Assembly: GCA_020809705.1 (NCBI GenBank)
Contig: CP085835.1
Coordinates: 2,418,001 to 2,482,000, forward strand
Origin: Calonectria ilicicola
Taxonomy: Eukaryota; Ascomycota; Sordariomycetes; Hypocreales; Nectriaceae
Length of the DNA stretch: 64,000 nucleotides
Reading direction: 5' to 3'
The notes beneath the pieces are model-generated. The model ran no database searches. It was not told the origin of the DNA and saw only the letters and a program-made list of their open reading frames with translations. How positions within the stretch are numbered: the first letter of the stretch is position 1; each line of letters begins with the position of its first letter. Below are positions 38,271-49,500 of this stretch, piece after piece. The position numbers were made by a program, and so were the translations under genes.

Positions 38271-39227
38271 ATGTCGACTGTCGGTATATCTTGTTCGTCT
38301 CGCAGCATTCTCAATGCAATTGGGAACACACCATGCATTCCATTGAAGCACGTTATTCCACAAGGATGTGCGCAGGTTTTCTTGAAGTTGGAAGGTCTCA
38401 ACCCCACCGGGTCACACAAAGACCGCATGGGACAGTCTATAATCGAACAAGCTGAGTCCCGAGGTGACTTGCGACCTGGAATGACTGTTGTTGAGGCATC
38501 AGGAGGCAGTACCGGCTCTTCTCTTGCCTTTGTGTGCGCTGCAATGGGCTACAAATTCCATGTTGTATCATCCAATGCCTTTGCAATAGAGAAGCTGCGC
38601 ACTATTCGGGCCTTTGGTGGCAAATTCGACCTAATCCACAGCCCTAGCGGGAAAATCACATTAACTCTGATCCCTTCAATGAAGGAAAAGGCCGAAATTC
38701 TCTCCAAGAGGCCCGATTATTACGCCACAAATCAATTCGACAACCAAGACGCGTTTCTTGGCTACGCACATATGGCAAATGAGTTGATTGAGCAGTTTCC
38801 GTCTGGAATTGATGGATTTTGTGGCGCTGTCGGTACGGCTGGCATGGTTATGGGGGTGTCTAAGGTCCTGAAAGCAAAGTGGCCACATACCCGTGTGCTT
38901 GCCTTGGAGCCAACATCTTCTCCAGTAATAACTAAGGGTCAGGGCGGATCTTATGGCGTTGAAGGGATTGGGATTGGCTTTATGCCGCCGTTACTTGACA
39001 AAGATTTATTTGACGAAGCTCGAAGCATTTCTGAGGATCAAGGCCGGGAGATGTGTCGAAGGCTTGCGAAAGAAGAGGGAATTTTGGTCGGTACATCTTC
39101 AGGGCTCAATGTCGTGGCCGCAATTGAGTTGGCGAAAGAGTTGGGACCCGACAAGATCGTGGTCACTATTGGGTGTGATAGCGGCCTGAAGTATCTGCAC
39201 GGTGACCTGTACACCGATCCCCAGTGA
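38271..39227 (+). CDS. Cysteine synthase-like PLP enzyme
   Basis: A single exon of 318 residues. The fold-type II PLP pattern is clear: NPTGSHKDR with the PLP Lys50, a Gly-rich loop GAVGTAGM for the phosphate, and a late GTSSGLN block. The substrate loop reads EASGGSTGSS where cysteine synthases have PTSGNTG, so the usual Asn is replaced. Family members make cysteine from O-acetylserine, or carry out related beta-replacements such as 2,3-diaminopropionate precursor synthesis. The altered loop means the exact reaction is open. The region past Lys26 lacks any heme or CBS domain. It converges with a Zn2Cys6 regulator 250 bp away. It might belong to a small metabolic unit with that regulator, or to the NRPS neighbourhood; neither is shown. 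Confidence 0.85.
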   Translation: MSTVGISCSSRSILNAIGNTPCIPLKHVIPQGCAQVFLKLEGLNPTGSHKDRMGQSIIEQAESRGDLRPGMTVVEASGGSTGSSLAFVCAAMGYKFHVVSSNAFAIEKLRTIRAFGGKFDLIHSPSGKITLTLIPSMKEKAEILSKRPDYYATNQFDNQDAFLGYAHMANELIEQFPSGIDGFCGAVGTAGMVMGVSKVLKAKWPHTRVLALEPTSSPVITKGQGGSYGVEGIGIGFMPPLLDKDLFDEARSISEDQGREMCRRLAKEEGILVGTSSGLNVVAAIELAKELGPDKIVVTIGCDSGLKYLHGDLYTDPQ

Positions 39228-39480
39228 TATACTTAGCTTAATTAGTATACAATATTCGTGCCAACACATATGCAGAAGAAATCTCTTAAGTAAAAATCCC
39301 TTTGCACCTGGTGGTGCATAGGTTGAGAACTTCCTCAAACCTCACCATCATAGCTGAGATCCGAGATCTGTGATATAAACCCTTAGGTATCAGTAGTCGT
39401 TTATTCTTTTCTTTATGGATCATTACAGACTCTTGTGATTCAATTAAATTAAACCAAAACTCAAAGTTCCGGGAGTAATG

Positions 39481-40993
39481 CTAGCTATCCACCTCCCAAC
39501 CCATTTGGCGAAGGTAGTTATTTGCACTATCCCTTTGATTTGGGCAGGGACTATACCAACTAACGACCTCTAAAGGAAATACGACTTGTAAGCATGCTCC
39601 AGAGTTTAATCTCTCCACTAATCTACGTTTAAAGACAGCATCAGAAAACGTCAATACCCATGAGCACCTAGCGATTGATTCTTCGACAAGATCAACATCC
39701 CAGTACTCTAGAAGTTGAAGGTGTGTTATCATAATCCAGATCACATGGTATGCGACTGGAAGTGTTGTTGAACAAAAATCGCCTCCACTGAGCCATATCT
39801 GGTCACCAACAGCGTCGATTTCTTCTAGATAGTATGGAGAGAGGTTCGAACAAAAGTTGTAGGTCGAATCCGAATTAAGACTTTCAAGGGTGTACACATT
39901 TTGACTGCACACGACGTTGCTGATAAGGTTTTGCAATTGTCCAAGATAATCATCTCCTATATCAACATTAGAGATAGGATAGCTATTTTTCTTGTATTGT
40001 TTCAGTAAAAGAGGAACGTTGTGGATCACGTCTAGAAGAATATCGATGGCGGATTTTCCTGATTGAGAAAACGGTGTGCTGCACCATTCTAGAGATGCAA
40101 AACATGAAATGCTCCCAGTTCGCACAGAAGCGTAACCCTACTCAACGGGATTAGTTTATCATAACAGAGATACAGGTGAGGAAAAGAGCTGGATGTTTGC
40201 AACAAAGTATCAAGCCTATGATACACTCAACACATACCATCATCAATCTTGCAGAGCGGAAGAGAATGTGAGAAACACCAACTTGGCAGTTCTGTGGACC
40301 CCTCAAGTCCAATAGTTCGACGGTTCCCCTTAGGTGGTGTATCCAACTCCCTGTGGCGGATGGTTGAAGAAGTTCGTAGTACATCAACATCATAGAGGCA
40401 AAAATATCCTCCTCGGAAGGAATCTCACTACCACCTTTCTGATGTTGAGAATGCAGTGAAATACAGGATTGCTGGCCATGGAGCGCTTGTGTATAAAATC
40501 GATTGGCCGCATAGCATAGAGTTTCTTGATTTGTTTTTTGTCCATAAAACACAAGTGTCGTTGCTCGGATGGCCCAGCCCAAGGTCGAAGAGGATGATAT
40601 CTGTGGAAATAGATATCTTGTCCAAGAATCACAATTGTTGCTTCCATATTTGTATTGCGAAAATGATTCAACAAATGTCGCAAGCATATGATGTTCCAAC
40701 AAGGGCTGATGGGATGGTTGCGCTAAGCGAAGTTCGCTGGATGAGAAGATTTCCCGAGGACGACTACCATTTACCAGTGCCATTGGCATGTTATTGACCA
40801 TGAATAATCCGCTGTAAGCACCTGGACAAGGCTTTTTAATTCGCCTACATTGGGAGCATTGTGGAGAAAGCTCGTCACACTACTACTGATTAGTTTATTA
40901 GTGCACCAGTACCGGCCAGGACAGCGTTTTCACCTTGATTTTGCGTCTTTGGCAGTTGGCACAGGCCCGGGTCCGACTCACAGATCGAACCAT
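39481..40993 (-). CDS. Zn2Cys6 transcription factor
   Basis: Exons 40993-40934, 40879-40238 and 40137-39481 give 452 residues; the introns are 54 and 100 bp. The first intron splits the zinc cluster after CANCQRRKIK. The spliced motif is C-x2-C-x6-C-x6-C-x2-C-x6-C, as required for a binuclear zinc cluster that usually reads CGG half sites. The start is the Met 10 residues before the first Cys, close to the N terminus as in most of the family. The rest is helical and resembles fungal-specific transcription factor domains (SARLMMGYAS near the middle). It is a possible regulator of the adjacent PLP enzyme or of the NRPS genes 8 kb away. Confidence 0.85.
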
Positions 40994-41456
40994 GGGATGA
41001 TTAATTATATAAGAACACGTGACAAGTAAAGGGTGTAATTTGGATAGCCTATCAATTACTTCAAAGATAACGGAGGGGCTAAACGGTGCAGGGGAGTCTG
41101 ACAACCAAACTTTGCAGAGGGGACAAAATTTTGTCAAAGTTTCACAAGGGAACGCTTATGTAAGGAGGTCGCCGAGCAAGTTCGGCGATTGAGTAGCACC
41201 AAGGCCGAGATCCGACCATACTTCTGCCAATGGAGCAGAATACCATGAATGAAAATATGACGAATTTTTTGGGGGGGCACCAAGCAATTTTTCGATTGAC
41301 TGCGCTAGAAACCAAGAGATCATGAAAGAAGGCGGTTCAGGACATAGAGGATACTTCGATGTTTAGAGAGTTGAGATTGATGAATTCCGAGATCTAGTCT
41401 GCATGCTTCAAAAAGAAGACAAAATCATGTCCAGGCTTCTTTCATGCTTCTCTACT
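40994..41456. other. Upstream region of the Zn2Cys6 gene
   Basis: It contains the promoter of the minus-strand regulator and the 3' end of the GFA gene. I see no gene, only a short T-then-G homopolymer run near 41265. Confidence 0.55.
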
Positions 41457-41928
41457 CTATTTAGAACTGCTCTTCTGTTCCGCGCCGTCCACTGGGCCCA
41501 ACCACGCAGCCCTCTCTGGCGAGTAAAATTCAGCATCAATCGTCTTATCTAGCTCCGATTTATTGGTCAATGTCCCCGCTTGAACGAGCTGAAATCCCTT
41601 CAAGCCTGCATCGCTACCTGTCTTCCACATGACGGTTGCACACTCTGGACAGAAAAATATGGTCAAAATCAGCCCCCATTCGTGATGAATTACGTGCGAG
41701 CTTGGAGTTCCTCGCTCGATGGTGAAATTTTCTTCCGGCACCGCAAAGTTGACTGTGTTCGTGCCCCCAGATATAATGCGGCATGGTCGGCAATAGCAAA
41801 GAGCCTTGCTTTGTAAGATTTCTTTGTCTAGAAGGGGAGAACGATGAACTTACTTTAACCGCTGGTTCACCCATATAAGAGTAGGCACAGCTACCACACA
41901 AGCAGCTCCCGGTAGTTTTAGCAGACAT
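41457..41928 (-). CDS. GFA (glutathione-dependent formaldehyde-activating-like) family protein
   Basis: Exons 41928-41854 and 41804-41457 flank a 49-bp intron; the product has 140 residues. The acceptor ending in CAAG is chosen because it alone restores GEPAVKALCYCRPCRI. The zinc ligands of the family are visible: C9-x-C11-x2-C14, then C28-x-C30-x2-C33, then FFCPEC. The fold is that of the Gfa/CENP-V family. Despite the family name, most members do not act on formaldehyde, and many fungal paralogues have no known substrate. It has no evident partner nearby. Confidence 0.88.
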
Positions 41929-42852
41929 TGAAGTAATAGGGCTGTATAGATTTAAGCGATGCACGTTAACACAACACAATGCTTTTAGATGTTACAGATA
42001 CCTCTAGATTCGAGAGGAGTATCGTCTTATATAGGTTTCATGGAAGGGAAAAACCAGACGCCAGCCCCTCAGGGTAATTATTGGGCCGAGAAAAAAATCG
42101 ATTGCATATGCGAGATTACTCAACTTCTTTCCAATTGATCCATATCATGATACTAATACGAGGGCTTAGATGTATGATTCAGTGAACAAGTGACTTCCTC
42201 CCTTTAGGAAGTGGGAAGTACGTAGGCCACCAAGCCTGGATGTGAGTGGGACCAGGTGGGTATTCTGTCCGTTATGGGTTAGCTTTCCGAGGTCGCGTAG
42301 TGCACGCATCTCTCTGCATTGATTACTAACAGGGAGAGCTCTCAATGGGTCAACGTGTGGTGAGGAAAAAGAGTGTGTGCACAACTCCAAGCCGAATCCT
42401 TGGACCATCGTGCCTTAGGGTATCGCTTCAGTCGGTAAGCAGTCGGGAATAGAGAAATGAGGTGTGAGGTGTGAACATCATAGGGGCTAGGGGACACAAG
42501 AATACAATACACCGTTGTGACTTTCGTAGTTTTAGAAGCACAGAACTTAATTGCTTGAAAATATCAATCTAATCGGAAAGGGAAGAAAATGAGTGAATAA
42601 ATAATAATAATAATAAATCTTATATATAAATTATTTATTTAATTTATTTATTTATTTAAAATCTGGCTAAAAGATAGTAGGAAAAGGCACTGTCGAACTG
42701 CTGGGGACCCGAACAAGTTCTCTAGGGTAGCCGCGCATGAAACAGAAAACAGACCGGATAAATTGATGTTCCATGTCCAGTCCTGCAACCCCGCCGTACC
42801 GGCTTTGTCCAACTCCTCGTTATTCCCGAAGCACACACACATACCACCACCA
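41929..42852. other. Intergenic, AT-rich part
   Basis: No gene is seen in this region. It includes a microsatellite, listed separately, and a stretch of short open frames with no recognisable content. Confidence 0.55.
42598..42660. repeat. AT microsatellite
   Basis: An (AAT)n run is followed by TATATA and a (TTTA)n run. It is a simple low-complexity repeat with no coding sense. Confidence 0.85.
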
Positions 42853-44526
42853 ATGGAACCTCTCGATACATCATTTCCCAGCGCTGGCGCGAGCAGCCGA
42901 CTTCCAGAGGAAGTTAGATGTATCATCGCATCCAATTTCCTGCTTCCAAAACCCGACCTTCCGCTGTTTTCCTGGCTCTTTTCCCGGCTTTTGAATGGAG
43001 AACCGGACAACCAACATTTGGAAGCTCTGCTTCGATTGTGACTAGTCTCGCGAGATTGGTTCCAGACTGCCACCCTTCTGCTACAGCATCATTTTTGGTG
43101 GCGGGTTAACTTTGCTTCCCGAGAACGACTCCAACGGCGAATCGACGTATCTCTGTCATCCTTATTATATCAGGGTATTAGAAAGTTAGAAATAGCGCCT
43201 CTGCTATATGTCGTGTCATTCGTGAGAGTCTACCCGAATCCGGACGAATCGATATCGCCGAACTGTACGGAGACTTTCAGCCTTCTTGTGACGAGTTCAT
43301 CGACTGGGTACCTTCCGATGATGAATCATTAGCTCGAGACATCCCCCTCCAAATACATACGGACAAGTCCGTTGAGCATGCGCTGATGCGCAAGCTTTTT
43401 GACTCTCTTAAAATCATCAAAGCGTTTAGCATAACTTTTCCATACGCCGGATACGAAGACGACGCGGCCGAGTGCTACGACATGCGAGGCGTAGACGAGA
43501 TTGCCGCCACCGTGCGTTATGGATTAAATTCGACTGCTTTCCAATACTTGGTGGATCTGAGGCTAGAGGTTCCATGCACAAGACATGTGGAATGGTTCGT
43601 CAAAGATATGAGTCTAGAAGCCCGGCATCGGTTACAGCATTTGCGCATCAAGATCATGGACAACACTGGTTATGGTGGGACGAGCTGCCTTTTTCACCCT
43701 GACGAAATCTTTACTCAACCGACCGATGCCACCTTGCTAGATCCTGAGCACCCTTCTAGCAACGTTCAAATGCAGTATCCCAACAGAGAGCACCAATCTT
43801 GCATCTGGGATTTCGTGGCATCATGCCTGAACCTACAATCATTTTGTCTAATCGGAACCCACGTTCTCGATTTAACCCTTCTCAATTGGGAAGCGTCTTC
43901 GAACATTGAACTCCTATCACTGGAAAGGATTTCGGTTACCTATGCCGCTCTCATTAATCTCCTTCGCCCTGTTTCCTCAGCCAAGTCTCCGAAGCTGCGG
44001 TGTATTAGCCTGGAAGACGTAAATATATCACCTGGTGGTGGAAACTGGGCCCGATTCTTCAGATATCTGAGAGAAAAGTGTCACAGCCTCCAGTACAGCC
44101 GATTCAACAACCTCTCTTACTCTCCACAACACGAATTCTTCTATCAGGTAGTTGAGTATTCCCCGTGCGTTGGTATTTGGACCAAATCAAGCGAAGACTT
44201 CTCCGAGGTAAAGCTTTTGCGTGAGCATCTTTTTCGAAAGGCAGGTGGAGAGGAGAATTATCCACAGGATTGCTCTGTCGCCTATATGCCGTGTTGTGGA
44301 GCATAGGGAGTCTTTAAAACCGATACAGATAATGATGACGGCGTCGACGTATGACAATGTCGAGAAAGGCTTGAACGAGATTCTAAGTTCGACTGGGGAA
44401 AAGTTGCGCTCTGTTAAAATTTCACTTTATGCTTATCCTGAAAGGAGCTGGCGGGCAGACATCGTTTCACTGGCTTTGCATTTTGGCAGCTCTCATGCGG
44501 CCGGCGCTCAGATTGCAACATAGCCC
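42853..44526 (+). pseudogene. F-box-like gene, probably broken
   Basis: From ATG 42853 the frame encodes an F-box-like start (RLPEEVRCIIASNF) and runs into TGA at 43039. The same frame continues after the stop with typical F-box-like sequence (LVSRDWFQTATLLL). Near 43190 the sense moves to another frame, which stays open to 44306 with leucine-rich content. Near 44280 it seems to move again, continuing to about 44523 (VVEHRESLKPI). One stop and two frame changes in about 1.7 kb suggest a decayed gene. An intron from 43038 to 43193 could in principle bypass the first two lesions, but it would remove convincing coding sequence. F-box proteins normally recruit substrates to SCF ubiquitin ligases. 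Confidence 0.6.
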
Positions 44527-44708
44527 AGTTAAAATCGGCAGTATAGAATCAATACACGAGAATTCAGTTAAAAAAGACAGAGCTGCTCCTCTTTATCTTG
44601 AGCCCGAGCTGAGGCTACATGAAGCAACCGATTTAACCGCAGCAAGGACTCGAAGCATTCGGCAAGCAGACGATAATTGCGGCGGCCACAATTAGTTGTA
44701 TTATTATC

Positions 44709-45398
44709 TTATAGAATCGTTTGGACTAACCCGATTACTATTCCTGCCAGTAGTACGCCCGATATTGACGGGATGTTCGCTACAGATCCTGACCCTTGAG
44801 GATTCAGCTTCTTGACGCATTGATTGACGCAAGCGTCTGCCTGCGCGTCGCCAGTTCCATTGCTGGAGCGTGTCTTGTCGCCCGTGTAGTAGCGCACATA
44901 GCAGTCCCTGACACACCCAAAAGCTGAGCAAGACACGCTATTCTCGTCGCTGATTACCCATCCGTCCAATTCCCGCTGACTCCAAACCCCATTCGCCCCA
45001 TACAAGGTGTCGGAGCTGCTGTAAGAATAACCGTTGACTGACGAAGTGCCTTTCTTGATGAGGCTTGTTGAAATGTAAATTTTGGACTTGTTGGGTGCCA
45101 CATCGGCGGGTATGGTCACGTTGACTTCTGTCGTGCCTAAGTTCTCTGCATACGCCAACCAACACACGGGACCTAGCCCCCATCCTGGTGGCGACAGCGC
45201 CAGAAAAACGCGATATGCGTTGTATCTCTTTCGAAGATCAGAGTCCGAGTCGATATTATAAACGATTTTGAGCTGTTCAGTCTGGCCAGCTGTGAAGTTG
45301 GAGGGCAGAGTGATTGCTGGTGAGGCGTGGACGTGCGCCGTGAAGGCCGCCAAAAGAGTGAGGGCGGCCACGCGCAGAAAAAATGATATTACCGCCAT
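44709..45398 (-). CDS. Secreted, probably GPI-anchored cell-surface protein
   Basis: A single exon of 229 residues. Residues 1-25 form a signal peptide (FFLRVAALTLLAAF, then HASPA as the cleavage region). The mature part begins ITLPSNFTAG and resembles the beta-sandwich start of fungal Ser/Thr-rich GPI proteins. Several Cys follow (CSAFGC, CYVRYY, CVNQCVKK). The last 20 residues are hydrophobic after a small-residue stretch (GSGSV), which fits a GPI addition signal; a simple membrane anchor is the alternative. Function unknown, probably a cell-wall or plasma-membrane surface protein. Confidence 0.75.
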   Translation of the reverse strand: MAVISFFLRVAALTLLAAFTAHVHASPAITLPSNFTAGQTEQLKIVYNIDSDSDLRKRYNAYRVFLALSPPGWGLGPVCWLAYAENLGTTEVNVTIPADVAPNKSKIYISTSLIKKGTSSVNGYSYSSSDTLYGANGVWSQRELDGWVISDENSVSCSAFGCVRDCYVRYYTGDKTRSSNGTGDAQADACVNQCVKKLNPQGSGSVANIPSISGVLLAGIVIGLVQTIL

Positions 45399-46522
45399 CG
45401 CATATTGGAATGAGTGTGATCCGGGGAGAGCCTTGGTGAGAACTGGATCCCAAACAGTGTCGAGAAGCTAAAGGAGAGGCGCGACGCGGATAATTCTGCG
45501 TCGCTAGGCAAAAAATTCCCAAACAGGGGCGGCTCAAGTACCCGCGGCGTCGGAGATGAGAACACGCTACTGAAATCCTTCCGTCTTTCGGCCGAATTCC
45601 AGCACTAGTTTAGGCCGTCCCATTCTTGGCCTGGTTAAAGGAGTTGGAAAAGGAAAATAAGTAGGTTGATGAATTTTTTGGTTGGAAGATGGGCACTTGG
45701 AAGCCCCAAGTTGGCCAAGAGAAAGAAGGATGCGAAAAAAAAATTGAGGATGGAGTCACAGAGACACCCAGAGTCTTCAGGCATGAGCCAAGGGAAGAAT
45801 GTCCAAGTGCGCCAAAGCTACCAAAGCACCAAGCACAATCATAATTTAAACACTTCATCTTATTTCTCATTGGGCGATATCATATATCCGAAAAGTCTCG
45901 TTGAAAACATGGTTGTATGTATAACCTTTCACATCCAGCGATGCTGACTGTGACTGGCCCCCATCGACATCCTACCCCTGTTTGGACTCCCCAATCATGC
46001 GATCATGGCCCCCACCATTGTGTGTTCAGCTCCGTTGTGCTGCGCTCAGATCGCATTATCAAGGCCAGATGGGATGTGCACATTCGGATGTGCACATGGA
46101 GAAAGACAGTCCCATGGCCTTTGCCAGGGCGCGTTCAACATATTGATAGAGTACTGCTTGTGCTAGGGTAGATCCTGAAAAACACTTTGAATCACATCTT
46201 CCCAGCAAAGCGGTGGAAATAACGAGTGGAGGATTCGAATCCTGATGCAACTGAACTGACAAGGGTGTCGAGTCGTGGCGCATTGTAACCAGAATGGGTT
46301 TGGAGTTTCTGATTGCGCTCCTTCACACCACCCACAACCCCTCTTCTCTATTCTTGGATGCCCAAAACGCATCGCGCTCCAATTCTTGGAGTCAATCAGC
46401 GCCAGCTACCGCTGTGGCAGTAATTGCCTTATCGGGAGCGAGTTTGGGGCCTCGTTTTCCGCCATGAGAGCCCTTTGCCGACTGGGTATGAAGCGTTGAA
46501 TATCGGCAGGACCCTGGTCGCA
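45399..46522. other. Divergent intergenic region
   Basis: This 1.1 kb region separates the surface-protein gene (minus) from the NLR gene (plus). I see no gene. It contains two adjacent copies of a palindromic 12-base word, listed separately. Confidence 0.55.
46072..46097. repeat. Direct repeat of GGATGTGCACAT
   Basis: Two perfect 12-base copies (46072-46083 and 46086-46097) are separated by TC. Each contains the palindrome ATGTGCACAT. The spacing places them on nearly the same helical face region, as for a dimeric binding protein, but no known site is claimed. Confidence 0.6.
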
Positions 46523-49500
46523 ATGTCGCTCGCGTTAGCTACGTCGGGGCGGCTGAAGCCCGATATTCGTCTCGCAAAGGCCGTGTCCCAATTCGAGGCC
46601 GATCTTTCGGGCGACCAGAAGGCGACGTTCCGAACGCAGCGCTCTCTGGTTCTCGAACATGCGCCCGAGCCTGGAGACGTCATGCGACTGACGGCCGAAA
46701 TCGATCGCTGCGCCTCGCGTTCGCAGGGCATTCGAGCACGATGCGTTGGCCCCCGCCTCACGAATGTTCTTCAGGCAATCCAGCAGTATGTTGGGTTGGG
46801 CGACATCATCATCGGTGGGTCGCAGAGCTTGATCGCATGTGGAGTATGGACATTGGTGCGGACCTCGCTGTTGGTATGAGCCTCCCTTTCCTTGGGCGAC
46901 GCGATTACTTGGTGCTAATTTTGGCGGTAGCTGATCACGAACCACGCCGCCTATCTCGAGAAGCTGTCAGTTCTCTTCATGAACGCAGGACGATCCGCGC
47001 CGCGCTACCAGCAAATGGCCCTGCTCTACCCGCGATCGAAGACGCTCCAAGGTTACATGTGCGAATACCTTCTAGTAATTGTGCAAATATGCCATCGAAT
47101 GCTCCTCTTCTCCAAAAAATCCTACATAAGCCAACTTGCCACGTCCTTGAATGATTCAGATGTGAAGCAATACCAGACCGAACTGGATACGTGGGCTACA
47201 TCGATCAAAGAAGAAGTGAACTTGTTGATGGGGCAGAAGATTGAAGACGAGGCAAAGGAAAATTCGCGATTCAGAGCTTTGACGAACAAATTCTCTGAGA
47301 CGGCTGCGCACCGGAAAATGGTCAAGGAGCGCCTCCGCACCCTCGATGCATGTTCTACTTTTGATCACCAGACTCCGTGGAAGCAGGCTCGCAAGATCGG
47401 CAGCACAACTCTTTTTCTGGAAACACCTGAATACGCGGAATGGAGGAATGGCGGAAGCTCTCGAACTTTTGTTTGCACGGGGAAACTTGGCTCGGGGAAA
47501 TCCGTCCTGATGGCTAACATGATTGATGATCTTAATATTTATACCGAAGTCGACAAGTTCCTTGTCGCTTACTTCTTTTGCCGGCATGATATCCCAGAAA
47601 GCTTGCGGCCAAGGACCGTTATAGGCTCCCTCATCAGGCAAATTTTGTCCACAGCGTCTGACATCCCTACACTTCCCTATACTGTCCCCGCTGGCCAAGA
47701 ATTAGACCTGGATAAAATGATCATCTACTTCCGAGAAAACTTCGAGCCCCAGTCGCATTGCTACTTCCTGTTAGATGGGTTAGATGAGTGTTCAGAATCG
47801 GATCGACAAATAATACTCACCTACTGTCGCCACCTACAGGAGCATCTGCAACTGGTTCTTTGCGTCTCGTTTCGCCTTGAAGCCGATAACCGCCTGCAAT
47901 TGAGTTTAAACAACTTCGCCTCTCCTATCGTTTGGAAAATTCCTGACAACAACCCGGAAATTGTGGCCTACATCGATAGTGAACTGCAGGCCAAGATTTT
48001 GGAGAATAAGCTCAGTATAGGAGATCCAACCATCGTCTTGGAGATTCGAGACGCTCTTCTTGAAGGTGCTCAGGGGATGTTTTTATGGGTTGCTCTACAA
48101 ATATCTTCGCTGTGTGCAGAAAAGACGGATCAAAAAATCAGAGACGCCCTAAAGGATTTGCCCAAGGATCTATCCAAAACCTTTTCGCGAATACTCGAGA
48201 GAGCGCCAGCTCAGGATAGAGTGTACCAAAAACGCATCCTGCAGCTGGTTACCGTGGCCTATAGACCTCTAGCCGTCGAGGAGCTACGCGAAGCATTGAG
48301 TGTCATTCCTGGAGATACAGATTGGGACCCGGCGAAGCTAGTAAACGATATTTACTCAACACTGGCTTGCTGTGGGAGTTTGATAACGGTGGACGAGGAG
48401 GAGGCGACAATTCGGTTCGTTCATCATAGCGTCAAGCAATACCTCACAGGGGATTTTAAAGACGAAACCCCATTCACTTTCAACTTGGAGGATGCTAATA
48501 GAACGATGGGGCAAATTATATTGACGTATTTGAGTTATAATGTTTTTGATAACCAACTTTCGACCACAGTTATACCCGAGATTCACACTGGTGCTGCACC
48601 TAAAAAGATTATCAGCTCGCTTGACAGTTCGAGCAAGTCAAGATCATTGGCTTTGAAGCTATTAAGCCTTCGAATGAAAGGTGACTCGGGATCCCAACCT
48701 GACTACGATATTGGGCAGATTCTCGCCTCCCACAGCAGACAATACCAGAAATCGATTACTCATGAGACCTTTGCGTTTCACCTTTATTCTAAAACCCATT
48801 GGTTAATACATACAAAATCCATTCCTGAAAGCGATGGATTTTCTCACAGGACTTTGAAACGATTGCTGGAGGGATTATCGGATCTACCGTCGACTCCCTG
48901 GGGTCGAGCAAGTCTACACCCCCCGTCTTTCCGTGCCAGTCCTCAGCACGATAATTGGCGTTCTCAGCTTCTAAGAATGCTCCATGCCCCAGTATTACTC
49001 TATTGGGCCTTGTTAAATTCTCACTTGCCCTTGTTTCGGCATCAATCTAAAACGATGGGCAACATCAAGACAATTTCTTGGGTTAACATGTGCCTCAATT
49101 CCTTGCTTTCATCAGCCAATTGGCACCAAGATATGTGCACGCAGCTTCTTCCTTTTGCTGCTCTCAATCGCTCTGGCGCTGTAACACGCAAGTTACTCGA
49201 CAACGGCGCATTAGTCTCAAATAAAGACTATTGCGCTGTGACTGCAGCCATTTGGAGCGGCAATAGTCACGTTCTTAAGCTTCTCTTGAGGGATTTCGAG
49301 AGCCTTAGTGAGGTAAAATGGATGCTGAACGATCTTAAAATCGATGCGGTGCTTGTCGCATGCCGCGCGAATCATCCTACCCTTGTTTCCCTCCTCGTAT
49401 CACTCGGTGCCGATGTGAACCGATTCACTGGTTCAACCTCGCCGCTCTTTTATGTCTTGCAGTCAGTAGGTGTAGGTCCTGACTTTGTGGAGGCAGTTGA

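Noticed and set aside
46424..46522. Longer N terminus for the NLR protein
   Set aside because: The frame is open from 46424, but there is no ATG before 46523, and the sequence from that Met matches the usual start of related proteins.
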